Assembly (NCBI RefSeq): GCF_016107535.1 | Contig: NZ_JABASQ010000001.1 | Location: 372,001 to 436,000, forward strand | Source: Psychrobacter cibarius | GTDB lineage: Bacteria; Pseudomonadota; Gammaproteobacteria; Pseudomonadales; Moraxellaceae | Reading direction: 5' to 3' | DNA: 64,000 nucleotides | Part shown: positions 17,508-27,278 of the stretch, piece after piece | Layout of the letters: every line of letters starts with the position of its first letter | Numbering within the stretch: the first letter of the stretch is position 1 | Notes under the pieces: model-generated | What the model saw: only the letters and a program-made list of their open reading frames with translations | What the model was told of the DNA's origin: nothing | Database searches by the model: none | Program-made: the position numbers and the translations under genes

Positions 17508-18626
17508 ATGAACATTAAAACCTTAGCTGAAATACTCGCTGAATCCGATGCCGATTCAGCGAGTAGTCCTACTATCAAATCAAAAAAACCGTCCAAATCT
17601 TCCAAACACTCTGAATCCTCCAAATTTTCTCAGCATTCCTATCAAGGCGATCCTAAAAAAACAACTAAGACGCGCAAACATTCAACTTACTATCATGAAG
17701 ACCACTCATTATCTGACGATGCTGACTTTTCAGTAGAATCCGTTGAGGCTCACTCTTCTACCAATAAAAATTCTGCTCAAACCAAGAAACGTAAAAAACG
17801 TTTTCACCCAGCGGCTAACTTTAGCCCTGAGCCTAGTGACGTGCCTGCTTATCAGCAACCAGAAGCGCAAAGTATCAAAGAGATGCTGGCTGAAGTTAAA
17901 CAAAATATTCATGGTGAACCAGACGATAGCGCGGCTACTGATAATGAATTTAACAAAGAATCACAGTATACAACCGATGCTGCCATTACCAACACTTCTG
18001 TGTATGGCACAGTCGACAGTCAGATGGATAACCTACCTGCTGCTCTCAAAGCCTATTTGCGCACGCCTGAACAACGACAAGCAGAAATAGATGAGGTCAA
18101 AGCCGAAAGTCGTTTACGTTGGTTAGCTTTTTATTATTTATCGCGCCGTGAGTACGGCAAGGCTGAGCTGAAGCAAAAGCTTATTGATAAAGAGCAAGCC
18201 CCAGATAAAATTGATGCGCTACTCGATGAGTTTGAAGAAAAAGGCTACCAAAGTGATTATCGCACGACGCTCATGCTCATTCGTGAAAATATCCGTAAAG
18301 GTCGGGGACGTGGGCGTATCAAGCAGGAGTTTTATCGTAAAAAGATTGCCATGCCCAGTAATATCGATGAGTTAATCGATATGGCAAATGCAGAGTCAGA
18401 AGAGTTTAGGGAGTTTGTAGATGATAGTGCAGATAATCTGGTAGATGGTGTCGATTGGCTCAAACTGGCAGTCACAGCGCGCACTAAGAAGTACGGCGAT
18501 GACATCCCCACTGAACAAAAAGACAAAGCAAAGCAGCTACGGTTTTTGCAATATCGAGGCTTTCAGAGCGATATCTGTTTTGCCGCGCTCAATTATACAT
18601 TAGACACATTAGATGAGCGCTTTTAA
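17508..18626 (+). CDS. recX: RecX family regulatory protein with long N-terminal extension
   Basis: RecX binds RecA filaments and limits their activity. The RecX helical repeats occupy about residues 200-372 (RLRWLAFYYLSRREYGKAELKQKL, LLDEFEEKGYQSD, RGRGRIKQEFYRKKI). The first about 190 residues are Ser/Lys/Glu rich, low complexity and probably disordered, so the protein is more than twice the usual length of about 150 aa. The position directly after recA supports the assignment. The leader contains two tandem mini-ORFs. Confidence 0.92.
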   Translation: MNIKTLAEILAESDADSASSPTIKSKKPSKSSKHSESSKFSQHSYQGDPKKTTKTRKHSTYYHEDHSLSDDADFSVESVEAHSSTNKNSAQTKKRKKRFHPAANFSPEPSDVPAYQQPEAQSIKEMLAEVKQNIHGEPDDSAATDNEFNKESQYTTDAAITNTSVYGTVDSQMDNLPAALKAYLRTPEQRQAEIDEVKAESRLRWLAFYYLSRREYGKAELKQKLIDKEQAPDKIDALLDEFEEKGYQSDYRTTLMLIRENIRKGRGRGRIKQEFYRKKIAMPSNIDELIDMANAESEEFREFVDDSADNLVDGVDWLKLAVTARTKKYGDDIPTEQKDKAKQLRFLQYRGFQSDICFAALNYTLDTLDERF

Positions 18627-18689
18627 GCCACCCTCACCTTTTTTAAGAACACCTATCTGTACATAAGACAATATGACTTGAGCGATCTA

Positions 18690-20147
18690 TTAATAATAGC
18701 CGAGCACTTTCCACCAAATCAAACCAGCACCGATCCAGATGACCAAATTGACCACACTCATAATCGCGCCAATACTCCACCACTCTCTTAACGTCACATA
18801 GCCAGAGTTAAAAATGACTGGCGCAGTACCAGTTGCATAATGCGTAAGCGTCATCATGATGTTGCCCGCTGCGGCTAAAATAAGGGCATATAACATCGGC
18901 GGTGCGCCCAAGCTTAAACCCACCGCATAAAATGCTGCAAATAATGCAGTAATATGAGCCGTGGTACTAGCAAAGAAGTAATGGATATATAAGTATACTA
19001 GGGTCAAAATAGTCACAGCCCCTATCCAGCCAAGCCCAGTCGTGCCAATCATCGATTCGATATTGCCAGAGAACCAGCTTATCAGTCCAAGCTTATTAAG
19101 ATAAGCGGCCATCATAATAAGGGCGCCAAACCAAATAATGGTATCCCATGCTGACTTCTCTTTTAAAATATCGTCCCAAGTCAGTACCCCAGTCAATATT
19201 AAGGTCGTCAAACCAATAAATGCTGTGGTTGTAGCATCAACGCTATATTGCTCACCTAACATCAATGCGGGAATATTCGCCCACAATAACAGCATCAGAG
19301 CAAATACCCCGAGCATGATTTTTTCTTGGCTACTTATTTTTCCCATTTCTGCCAAATTTTCCTTGGCAAAACCTTTTGCATCGGGCGTGATTTTAACATC
19401 AGGTGGATAAATTATATAAATGACTAACGGCATCACAAGCAGGCATAGCATACCAGGTACAAACATCGCCACTGCCCAAGTGGTCCATGACAGCTGAATA
19501 TCACCGCCTGTGGCTTTATTCACTAAATCTACAACCAGAGGGTTGGGCGCAGTAGCCGTGATAAACATCCCAGAGGTAATAGGATTGGCGTGGTAGTTCA
19601 CCATCGCCAAATAGCGACCAATTTTGTTTTGAGTGCCTTCTTCTGGCGTCGAATGAAAGCTTTGCGCGATAGACTTCATAATAGGATGAATAATACCGCC
19701 GCCACGTGCCGTATTAGAAGGCGTAATAGGTGCTATCATCAATTCAGCTGCAATCAAAGAATAAGCCACGCCGATGGTTTTTTTACCAAAAATAGAAATA
19801 AAATAATAGGCAATACGTCGACCCAAACCCGTTTTTATCAAGCCACGCGATATCATGACTGCAATACCAATTAGCCAAATCAACGGACTTGAGTAGCTTG
19901 ATAATGCATCACTAATGGCTTGTGCTGGGCTATCACTAGTCACGCCTGTCAGTGCGACTAGGGTGACTGCAATGATAGCAATGGCACCAATGGGTAATAC
20001 TTTGCCGATGATGGCGACAATAGTGGCGATGAATAACGCCAGCATGTGCCATGCTGCAGGGGTAACGCCAGTAGGCACTGGTATCACAAACCAAATGATC
20101 AAGCCGACCAAAATGGCAACCGCTGCTTGAATAGGCTTAAATGGCAT
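18690..20147 (-). CDS. DASS family anion:sodium symporter / dicarboxylate transporter
   Basis: This 485 aa integral membrane protein has at least 11 hydrophobic helices. It carries family features of the SLC13/CitT group: PITPSNTARGGGIIHPIMKSI in the first half and a second Ser-Thr motif (ASTTAHITALF) in the second half, plus ATAPNPLVV. It resembles the 2-oxoglutarate/malate translocator branch, so C4-dicarboxylates or 2-oxoglutarate are likely substrates; citrate or tartrate cannot be excluded. AAGGAT lies before the start. It converges on recX with a 63 bp gap and no clear terminator. Confidence 0.9.
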   Translation of the reverse strand: MPFKPIQAAVAILVGLIIWFVIPVPTGVTPAAWHMLALFIATIVAIIGKVLPIGAIAIIAVTLVALTGVTSDSPAQAISDALSSYSSPLIWLIGIAVMISRGLIKTGLGRRIAYYFISIFGKKTIGVAYSLIAAELMIAPITPSNTARGGGIIHPIMKSIAQSFHSTPEEGTQNKIGRYLAMVNYHANPITSGMFITATAPNPLVVDLVNKATGGDIQLSWTTWAVAMFVPGMLCLLVMPLVIYIIYPPDVKITPDAKGFAKENLAEMGKISSQEKIMLGVFALMLLLWANIPALMLGEQYSVDATTTAFIGLTTLILTGVLTWDDILKEKSAWDTIIWFGALIMMAAYLNKLGLISWFSGNIESMIGTTGLGWIGAVTILTLVYLYIHYFFASTTAHITALFAAFYAVGLSLGAPPMLYALILAAAGNIMMTLTHYATGTAPVIFNSGYVTLREWWSIGAIMSVVNLVIWIGAGLIWWKVLGYY

Positions 20148-20454
20148 GATTAAGTATCCTTATAAATGCTTATACCATCACGCAGTCATATTATATAAAG
20201 GATCATCAAAGTAGCCACTGCGACAAAAGACTCAATGAATCATATGACCATCTTATAAGATTTATAGAATTATTTTTCTATTATTCACCATTTTTAACAT
20301 ATCTATTTAGAACAAAGAGTAAATATTCAGTAATTGAGTACCAATAGTAGGGTTAAACTAACAGCCATAAAAAAGAGCACGTTGGATAACGTACTCTTTT
20401 TCATAGTATTAACTTTGTGGCATTAACGATTGCGACTTTCTTTAAAAAATAAAT
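20148..20454. other. Spacer between yidB-like gene and DASS transporter gene
   Basis: It holds the yidB-side terminator (20369-20401) and about 200 bp of AT-rich sequence that should carry the promoter of the transporter gene. Nothing else was recognised. Confidence 0.5.
20369..20401 (-). terminator. Terminator of the yidB-like gene
   Basis: A 9 bp stem with one mismatch (GAGCACGTT with AACGTACTC), flanked by A and T runs on both sides, lies about 55 bp after the stop on the minus strand. It could work in both directions. Confidence 0.8.
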
Positions 20455-21198
20455 TTATTTTAGCGCACCTAGTCGACTAGATAGTTGATTAATGATTTGA
20501 TCAATCTCTTCATTGGCTTCAGATTCATTATCCAAATTGCCACTTGGTGTCAGCTGATTCATTACTTCTGGCAGCAATTCAGCAAGACCTTGACGGACTT
20601 CTACGTCATTAGCACCAGTATGTGCTGCAACCTGCTGAATCTCATTTTCATCGAACAACTGACTGATATCATTTGGATCAAGGTTGTCATTGTCTTGCTG
20701 GTTACTCATCCAAGAACGCGCTTGGTTTTCATAACCCATACCTGTGATTTTTGATAATGCACCACTCAAGCCGCCATTGCGTTTGATCCAGCTTAGTACC
20801 ATTGGCATAAGTGCAGCGATTAGCATACCTTTACCACCGAATCCAGATTTTCTCGTTTGACTACCCATGGCTTGACCACCTAGCACACTGCCTAATATGT
20901 CTCCAAGACCTCCAGCATTAGAATTAACGCCGCCACTTTGATTGCCACCAGTGAGTCCACCGCCTGTTAACCCACCGAGAATATCATCTAAGCCAAAACC
21001 ATTGTCTGGCTGACGATCATACTGGCGTGGATTGTAGCCACCAGTTTGACTACCACCGCCGAGCACGCTACCCAATATATCCCCAAGACCACCTGTACGA
21101 CGTGGATCAATGCGTTGATTTACAGGATTACGCTGCACATCTTCAGGATCCATCGCACGACGGGCCACCTGACTAACCAAATTCCCTAATAAGCTCAT
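20455..21198 (-). CDS. YidB family protein (DUF937)
   Basis: This 247 aa protein has a Gly-rich N-terminal half with near-repeats (GGLGDILGSVLGG twice, DDILGGLTGG once) and a DUF937/YidB-like C-terminal half with a hydrophobic GKGMLIAALMPMVLSWI segment and a helical end (DVEVRQGLAELLPEVMNQLTPSG). The start has AAGGAA six bases upstream. The family has no firmly known role; some members are linked to envelope or toxin-like phenotypes. The gene appears to be transcribed alone. Confidence 0.85.
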   Translation of the reverse strand: MSLLGNLVSQVARRAMDPEDVQRNPVNQRIDPRRTGGLGDILGSVLGGGSQTGGYNPRQYDRQPDNGFGLDDILGGLTGGGLTGGNQSGGVNSNAGGLGDILGSVLGGQAMGSQTRKSGFGGKGMLIAALMPMVLSWIKRNGGLSGALSKITGMGYENQARSWMSNQQDNDNLDPNDISQLFDENEIQQVAAHTGANDVEVRQGLAELLPEVMNQLTPSGNLDNESEANEEIDQIINQLSSRLGALK

Positions 21199-21499
21199 TC
21201 TCGATTCCTTTTTGTCATATTATTTATTATCTATAAACCGCTAAAAACTTCGCTGCTAATTTAATATATTAATCAACAGCTCGATTTACTTATGCGATTC
21301 ACAATTCTCTTGCAATATAACAAATCTCTTTCGCTATCCAGATAGGTGTTTTGTTATGACATGTAGGCGTTCGTAAATTCGTGGAAAAAACTGCTCATTG
21401 GGCGCTATAAAAAATGCTGTCTTAACTCGTATTTTCGGCGTTTATGTTAGGCATATTGAACATTCAACCATGGCACTGATAAGCACTATTTATAAGTAC
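21199..21499. other. Spacer upstream of the yidB-like gene
   Basis: This 301 bp stretch between the yidB-like start and the ygfX-like stop is AT-rich. No terminator, gene or repeat was identified. Confidence 0.45.
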
Positions 21500-21943
21500 T
21501 CAATACAATCTAGCCAAAATATTCAACTCTCGCCATTGTTCAGGGCTCACTTGATCTCGAAAGATGGTTACTGATAAAGAGCGCTGATAAGGCTCTATAA
21601 CATTGAATTCAAAGCTTATCGCCCATCGATATCCAGAGACAGCGATTAATTGTGCCTGCCATAGCTCATCACCGCGACCCGTACGGAGCAGCAGCTGCCA
21701 ATATTGATCAACACGATGGCTAAGTGGTGGCTGGCTAAGGTGCAGCAGTATGGGTCGTGATAATGTTAAATAAATAATCACCGCGGCGGTAACGATTAAA
21801 ATAAGCACATATTGCCATAACAGTAAAGAAGCAAGCCATGCCAGTACAACCATGACGGCGGTCAACCCACTATAAAGCAGCAAACGCAAATAGCTGGCAG
21901 GCCGAATAGCCGTATCAATACGCAACGAATTTGCCAAGGTCAT
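21500..21943 (-). CDS. YgfX-like inner membrane protein
   Basis: This 147 aa protein has two adjacent TM helices at about 20-65 followed by a soluble part. The C-terminal pattern SVTIFRDQVSPEQWRELNILARL resembles YgfX (CptA), the usual downstream partner of sdhE. The gene lies 92 bp after sdhE on the same strand, and that neighbourhood is the main support. YgfX in E. coli has been reported as a toxin affecting MreB and FtsZ, but whether this homologue acts so is unknown. GGTGA lies six bases before the start. Confidence 0.75.
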   Translation of the reverse strand: MTLANSLRIDTAIRPASYLRLLLYSGLTAVMVVLAWLASLLLWQYVLILIVTAAVIIYLTLSRPILLHLSQPPLSHRVDQYWQLLLRTGRGDELWQAQLIAVSGYRWAISFEFNVIEPYQRSLSVTIFRDQVSPEQWRELNILARLY

Positions 21944-22035
21944 ATTTTATCACCAAAAAAAACGGCAGACTATTATGTTACTTAGACCCAGCTATGCCAG
22001 CTCTGAACAACCATTTTTTATATCTAAATCAGTCT

Positions 22036-22317
22036 TTAAGTCAAATCTTTGGTATGACGCCATGTTTTAATTTTATTGACTAACGCCCATATCTCTTCAT
22101 TTTCTGGACGATTTTGATTGGTGAAATAATCCAACAAATCAGGGTCTTCATGAGTCAGCATTTCTGCAAACGTCTCTTGTTCAGCAGGCTCTGCCGTTAA
22201 GTAAATCTCTTTGACATAAAGGTCAATATAAAAGTCTAACTCTTTTAATCCGCGGCGTGCTTGATAGATAATGCGGCGCTGTTCATTGGTTGGTTCTGGC
22301 TGAATCGGGGTGGTCAT
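22036..22317 (-). CDS. sdhE: FAD assembly factor SdhE
   Basis: This 93 aa protein promotes covalent flavinylation of the succinate dehydrogenase flavoprotein. It has the RGxxE signature in RRGLKELD (about residues 21-28) and the family ending LLDYF near EEIWALVNKIK. The gene sits between folP (29 bp upstream) and the ygfX-like gene, so the three may share a transcript. Confidence 0.9.
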   Translation of the reverse strand: MTTPIQPEPTNEQRRIIYQARRGLKELDFYIDLYVKEIYLTAEPAEQETFAEMLTHEDPDLLDYFTNQNRPENEEIWALVNKIKTWRHTKDLT

Positions 22318-22346
22318 AAAAGTACTCTCATTATTTTAAATTGGGA

Positions 22347-23264
22347 TTAAGGATAATTATGCGCAGATAATTGACGCCACAAGGCGACCGCTTGCTGCAT
22401 CATCGCCACATTATGGGTGCGTATAATGCCAGCGCCTTGCTGTAGGGCAAAGATACTAGCTGCCGTACCTACCACATCACGATCTACCGCGTTAGTAGTA
22501 GCAACGACTTCGACGCCACTCTTACTCAATACTTCCGCTAAAAAACGCTTGCGTGAAATGCCAAACATCATCGGTAAACCAAGCGCTTGTAGCCTGCCAA
22601 GCTGGCTTAATAGTGCACAATGATGCTCATAATTTTTAGCAAAACCAAAGCCTGGATCGATAATAATTTTCTCACGCTTAACACCAATTCTTGTTACTTC
22701 GTCAATACGCGATAATAGCTCAGCCCTTACGTCACTAATGATGTCGTCATATTGTGCCAAATTATTCATCGTTGTTGGCTCACCGCGCATGTGCATCAGC
22801 ATGATGGGTATATCAAGCTCAGCCGCTAGTACTGCTGCACCCTCGCGTTTGAGTGCGCGTACATCATTCCAAATATCAGCACCAGCGTCAAAAGCCGCTT
22901 TCATAACCTCTGGATTACTGGTATCAATGGATAGCCAAATATCCTCCCCGCATTGCTGCCTAATGGCTCGAACCACTGGCACAACACGTTGCATCTCTTC
23001 AGAAGTGCCCACAGCATCCGCATTGGGGCGAGTAGACTCACCGCCAATGTCGATAATAGTCGCACCTTCTTCTATCATTTGCTGACAATGCGCAACAGCC
23101 TTATCTATCACATTGAACTGTCCACCGTCTGAAAACGAATCGGGTGTGACATTAAGAATACCCATAATATGAGGCTGCGATAGATCTAGTGTTTTATCAC
23201 GACTTGATATCTTATAGCTGGGTAAGGGCTGAAATAAGGACATAACCAAATTATCTCTCATCAA
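22347..23264 (-). CDS. folP: Dihydropteroate synthase
   Basis: It condenses p-aminobenzoate with the pterin pyrophosphate in folate synthesis and is the sulfonamide target. Family motifs visible are GILNVTPDSFSDGG at about 35-48, IDIGGESTRPNA and DPGFGFAKNYEHH. The 305 aa count uses the first of several possible starts (Met 1, 2 or 8); none has a clear ribosome site. Upstream is a 16 bp repeat array. It is separated from ftsH by an ftsH terminator. Confidence 0.95.
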   Translation of the reverse strand: MMRDNLVMSLFQPLPSYKISSRDKTLDLSQPHIMGILNVTPDSFSDGGQFNVIDKAVAHCQQMIEEGATIIDIGGESTRPNADAVGTSEEMQRVVPVVRAIRQQCGEDIWLSIDTSNPEVMKAAFDAGADIWNDVRALKREGAAVLAAELDIPIMLMHMRGEPTTMNNLAQYDDIISDVRAELLSRIDEVTRIGVKREKIIIDPGFGFAKNYEHHCALLSQLGRLQALGLPMMFGISRKRFLAEVLSKSGVEVVATTNAVDRDVVGTAASIFALQQGAGIIRTHNVAMMQQAVALWRQLSAHNYP

Positions 23265-23284
23265 AACATTCTAATTATTGCAGA

Positions 23285-23356
23285 CTGCTTGTTATGCACT
23301 GTGCTTGTTATGCACTGTGCTTGTTATGCGCTGTGCTTGTTATGCGCTGTGCTCAT
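23285..23356. repeat. 16 bp tandem repeat upstream of folP
   Basis: Three full units of CTGTGCTTGTTATGC(A/G) at 23299-23314, 23315-23330 and 23331-23346 are flanked by partial copies on both sides. The array lies between the ftsH terminator and the folP start, so it is in the folP promoter or leader. Confidence 0.85.
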
Positions 23357-23407
23357 GATACCAGTAAACTCTATTTTGTACTAAACCCTTCACGAAATAT
23401 GGACAAC

Positions 23408-23435
23408 AAAAAAAGCCCTTTATGATAAAGGGCTT
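23408..23435 (-). terminator. ftsH terminator
   Basis: A 10 bp perfect stem (AAGCCCTTTA with TAAAGGGCTT) with a three base loop has seven A residues on the plus-strand left side, giving a U tail on the minus strand, about 30 bp after the ftsH stop. Confidence 0.9.
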
Positions 23436-23463
23436 CTCCTATTGGATATGAATCAACTGACAA

Positions 23464-25359
23464 CTACATCGCTGGTAACGGTGGCGGTGTTGAGTTGGTT
23501 GTTTTAATATCATTTTTCGATAAGTTGACTTCATTGTGCTGATAAACTCTAGGTGGACGAGGGTCTTCACCTGCTAAGATATCTTGCAACTGATCACGGT
23601 CAATCGTTTCCCACTTCATTAGAGCATCTACCATCGCATGCATTTTTTCTTGATTGCCTTCAATCAATTCGCGCGCGATATCATATTGCTCCTCTAACAT
23701 ACGGCGAACTTCTTCATCGACCTTTTGCTGCGTGGCTTCTGAAATCGTACGACTGCTAGAGCCAAAATAGCCTTGCGAGCTGTCTTCGTCTTCATAAACC
23801 ATAATACCAAGTGCGTCAGACATACCGTACTTCGTCACCATGGCGCGAGCCATCTTGGTTGCACGTTCGAAGTCGTTAGAAGCACCCGTCGACATTTGAT
23901 TGATAAAGACTTCTTCAGCGATACGACCGCCGAATAAGATAGCAATATCGCTCAGCATTTTTGATTTATACATACTGGTTTGGTCATGCTCTGGCAACTG
24001 CCAAGTAACCCCAAGCGCAAAACCACGCGGCATGATCGTTACTTTATGCACAGGATCGGTACCTGGTAGTAGCTCAGCGACTAAGGCATGACCTGCTTCA
24101 TGATAAGCGGTCGCACGGCGCTCCTCTTCACGGATGACCATTGATTTACGCTCAGGACCCATATATAGCTTGTCTTTTGCATCTTCAAAGTCATTCATAT
24201 CAACGCTGGTCTTGTTGCGACGTGCTGCAAACAATGCCGCTTCGTTGACAAGGTTGGCCAGCTGCGCACCACTGAAACCTGGTGTACCGCGAGCCAATGC
24301 ATTGGCATCCACACCGATAGTATTCGGCAGCTTTCTCAAATGCACTTTAAGAATTTGTTCACGGCCTTTGATATCTGGCAAGCCCACTTGTACCTGACGG
24401 TCAAAACGACCTGGACGCAATAGCGCTTTATCAAGCACATCCGCACGGTTGGTCGCGGCAATGACGATTACGCCTTCATTGCCTTCAAAACCATCCATTT
24501 CGACCAATAATTGGTTCAGTGTCTGCTCACGCTCATCATTACCGCCACCCATACCAGAGCCACGATGACGACCGACCGCATCAATTTCATCAATAAAGAT
24601 GATACAAGGCGCGCTCTTTTTAGCCTGTTCGAACATATCGCGTACACGTGAGGCACCGACACCGACAAACATTTCAACAAAATCAGAACCTGAGATTGAG
24701 AAGAATGGCACTTTAGCTTCACCAGCAATGGCTCTTGCTAGTAGCGTCTTACCAGTACCTGGAGGGCCTACCATTAAGATACCACGTGGAATCGTCGCAC
24801 CAAGCTTGGTAAATTTATCAGGGTCGCGTAAAAACTCGACCACTTCAACCACTTCTTCTTTGGCCTCTTCACAACCAGCCACATCTTCAAAGTTCACCTT
24901 GATTTGGTCTTCAGTCAGCATTTTAGCTTTTGACTTACCAAAGCTCATAGGGCCGCCGCCCTTACCGCCAGCGCCGCCTTGCATGTTACGCATGAAGAAT
25001 AAAAACAGACCAATAATCAATAGAATTGGGAAACTGGCTATCAGTAATTGCATCAAGACGCTTTGGCGTTTTGGGGCAGTCCCTTGGACTTCGACTTGGT
25101 TCTCACGCAGCAATGGCATGAGCTCATCATCTGACACAGCTGGTCTAATGGTCTCAAATGATGAACCATTTTTCTTTTCGCCGGTGATTTGCTCGCCATC
25201 GATTTCAACGCTGGCTACTTGGTTTTCTGACACGGCGGTCACAAACTCAGAGTAGTTAAGGCTATCCGGCTCGGATGATTGGTCAAAGCCGCTAAACACC
25301 AGCACCAAAACGCCGATTACCACCAGCCACAATAAGGTATTTTTTACCATGTCGCTCAC
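23464..25359 (-). CDS. ftsH: ATP-dependent zinc metalloprotease FtsH
   Basis: This membrane-bound AAA+ protease degrades membrane proteins and regulators such as LpxC and heat-shock sigma factors in relatives. It has two TM helices (about 5-24 and 101-124), Walker A GPPGTGKT at 198-205, [11 protein letters not shown], the AAA second region RPGRFDRQV and the zinc motif HEAGH at 420-424. The 631 aa count begins at a GTG at 25359 with GGGAA six bases upstream; an ATG at 25350 is an alternative, as in E. coli where the same MSDM/M pair is seen. lpxC is also in this window, about 6.5 kb away. Confidence 0.97.
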   Translation of the reverse strand: MSDMVKNTLLWLVVIGVLVLVFSGFDQSSEPDSLNYSEFVTAVSENQVASVEIDGEQITGEKKNGSSFETIRPAVSDDELMPLLRENQVEVQGTAPKRQSVLMQLLIASFPILLIIGLFLFFMRNMQGGAGGKGGGPMSFGKSKAKMLTEDQIKVNFEDVAGCEEAKEEVVEVVEFLRDPDKFTKLGATIPRGILMVGPPGTGKTLLARAIAGEAKVPFFSISGSDFVEMFVGVGASRVRDMFEQAKKSAPCIIFIDEIDAVGRHRGSGMGGGNDEREQTLNQLLVEMDGFEGNEGVIVIAATNRADVLDKALLRPGRFDRQVQVGLPDIKGREQILKVHLRKLPNTIGVDANALARGTPGFSGAQLANLVNEAALFAARRNKTSVDMNDFEDAKDKLYMGPERKSMVIREEERRATAYHEAGHALVAELLPGTDPVHKVTIMPRGFALGVTWQLPEHDQTSMYKSKMLSDIAILFGGRIAEEVFINQMSTGASNDFERATKMARAMVTKYGMSDALGIMVYEDEDSSQGYFGSSSRTISEATQQKVDEEVRRMLEEQYDIARELIEGNQEKMHAMVDALMKWETIDRDQLQDILAGEDPRPPRVYQHNEVNLSKNDIKTTNSTPPPLPAM

Positions 25360-25760
25360 TAGTTATTCCCATCCCTTACTTATTGGTGTGTTTATTAAAC
25401 ACGTGACGTCTATAAACGTATCGCTCATTTTTTAGTAAATATATTCATAGCCAAAATTTATAAGTCAGACTCATACAACTCAAATGCTGCATGGGGACTG
25501 TTTTCACAAGTTATAAATATCAATGACCTATATATCTATCGTAGATGAGCACATCAGGCGCTTATTGTCAGACGACTTTGCCTAAAACATATGCTTGAAA
25601 CAAAGTTAATATACCATGATATGTGGTGCTAACCTGCATAATTCAAGCAGGTTTCGCTATTATTCAGTTAACGATTGTAGCGGGTTCAATACGCTCATGA
25701 GACTATGTTATGGTGACACATTATCTCGCTTACAATGGCTATAACATAACGACGTTATGA
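25360..25760. other. Intergenic region between rlmE and ftsH
   Basis: In many gammaproteobacteria rlmE and ftsH are adjacent and cotranscribed. Here 401 bp separate them. A 7 bp hairpin (25631-25637 with 25647-25653) without a T run lies in the middle, and the rest is presumably the ftsH promoter. Confidence 0.5.
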
Positions 25761-26393
25761 TTATTTAATCGCTATCCAAAACATCTCTTTTGACCGTGGT
25801 CGTGATGCACCTGGCTTGATACTACGGATTTTACTAAAATCCTGCTGCATCTGCTTGCGTAATTCTTGTGTGCCTTCACCTTGAAACACTTTCATAATAA
25901 GTGCGCCACCTTCTGGTAAGGTTGCAAGCGCGAAGTCCACTGCCAGCTCGCATAAATACATCATACGTGGCTGATCGATTGCGCTGTTTCCTGCCGTATT
26001 TGGTGCCATATCGGACAGCACTACATCGACCTGCCTATCACCAACCTCTGCCATGATCGCATCAAACACTTCTGCTTCGCGAAAGTCGCCTTGAATAAAG
26101 GTCACATCAGGCAATGTATCCATCGGCAGAATATCAGAGGCAATCAAAATGCCTTTTTCGCCTACTAGCTGACCTGCCACTTGAGACCAACTGCCTGGAG
26201 CACTGCCCAAATCTACAACCGTCATGCCTTTTTTAATAATATTGGTTTTTTCATTAATTTCTAATAGTTTATAGGCGGCACGGGCACGATAGCCATCTTT
26301 TTGCGCTTTTTGCACATAATGATCGTCAATATGCTCTTTCATCCAAGCGCTACTACTCTTTGACAGTTTTTTATTTTCGATACGCGTGGCCAA
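25761..26393 (-). CDS. rlmE: 23S rRNA 2'-O-methyltransferase RlmE (FtsJ/RrmJ)
   Basis: It methylates U2552 of 23S rRNA with SAM. Motif VVDLGSAPGSWSQVA (SAM site) and the catalytic Lys/Asp/Lys/Glu framework are visible (DVVLSDMAPNTAGN, GALIMKVFQGEG). The frame is open to an ATG at 26423, but a TTG at 26393 gives the family N-terminus (x)ATRIENKKLSKSSSAW and has AGGAG eight bases upstream, so TTG is taken as the start (210 aa). Confidence 0.93.
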   Translation of the reverse strand: MATRIENKKLSKSSSAWMKEHIDDHYVQKAQKDGYRARAAYKLLEINEKTNIIKKGMTVVDLGSAPGSWSQVAGQLVGEKGILIASDILPMDTLPDVTFIQGDFREAEVFDAIMAEVGDRQVDVVLSDMAPNTAGNSAIDQPRMMYLCELAVDFALATLPEGGALIMKVFQGEGTQELRKQMQQDFSKIRSIKPGASRPRSKEMFWIAIK

Positions 26394-26736
26394 AATACCT
26401 GCTCCTATTGCTTTGCAAAACATTCATACATATTACTGAATTAGCTAAAAGATTTATGAAGCACTTTCGATATGGGTTAAATTCATTCGAATATGCTATC
26501 AATCAAGATTTTTCTACATTTGCAGTCTTAAACTGGCGAAATTCTATTGGTTAAAACACTGATTTATCAGACAGTAGCGTTTATAATGTGCCCAAACATT
26601 CAGTTTAACATTTTCATCACGTAAAATCGTGCAAAATCCTGCTGATCTCATGCAAGATGACCACAGATTATCTATAATGGTCATCAACTGCTCTTAATAG
26701 CACTGTCTTTTATTTTTACCAACACCTAGGAATTCT
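26394..26736. other. Divergent promoter region rlmE/yhbY
   Basis: This 343 bp AT-rich spacer separates divergent rlmE and yhbY. A TATAAT lies at 26673-26678, pointing toward yhbY, with a poor -35. Nothing else was recognised. Confidence 0.45.
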
Positions 26737-27048
26737 ATGCAACTCGATAACGCTACCATCAAACGCCTAAGAGGCATTGGTCACGACCTCAAACCTATCG
26801 TCATGATTGGCAACAAAGGTATTACCCCAACCATTACTGAAGAGATTGATCGCGCGCTATCAGATCATGAGCTCATCAAAGTAAAGCTGCCTGCTGGCAC
26901 AAAAGAAGAGCGCGATGTCATCGGTGCGGAACTTGCCAAAGCGGCTAACGCGTCTTTGGTTCATTCTATTGGTCGTATGGCATTGTTACTACGTAAAAAT
27001 CCAAACGCCAACCCAAAATTGTCTAACTTAGCGCGTCATGCACAATAA
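26737..27048 (+). CDS. yhbY: YhbY/CRM-domain RNA-binding protein
   Basis: This 103 aa protein is a single CRM domain that associates with pre-50S ribosomes in relatives. The GxxG loop is seen in IGNKGIT at about 24-30, and the helix DRALSDHELIKVKL follows. TAGGAAT lies just before the start. It is divergent from rlmE, another 50S-related gene, as in many genomes. Confidence 0.93.
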   Translation: MQLDNATIKRLRGIGHDLKPIVMIGNKGITPTITEEIDRALSDHELIKVKLPAGTKEERDVIGAELAKAANASLVHSIGRMALLLRKNPNANPKLSNLARHAQ

Positions 27049-27140
27049 TATGTGATGACTAGCTGGTTTGAGTGATGTGATGGTATGGTATGGTATGCCA
27101 TATCAACTCAAATCATAGCCACATGGTGACGATAGACATA

Positions 27141-27173
27141 AAAGCCGCGATGCATCTTGCTCGCGGCTTTTAT
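27141..27173 (+). terminator. yhbY terminator
   Basis: A 10 bp perfect stem (AAAGCCGCGA with TCGCGGCTTT) and a 10 base loop is followed by a short T run, 93 bp after yhbY. Confidence 0.8.
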
Positions 27174-27278
27174 GTTGTCTGCTCGTTTTAGATTTACTTA
27201 GCGTGTAATATTAGCTCGCTTAGTCGGTACCATTTTTCTTATAGTTACTTCTATATTTTCATTGTCGGGTCTTAACTT

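Noticed and set aside
24599..25255. 218-codon plus-strand ORF
   Set aside because: It lies entirely antisense to conserved ftsH, with no own motifs; the length comes from shadow coding.
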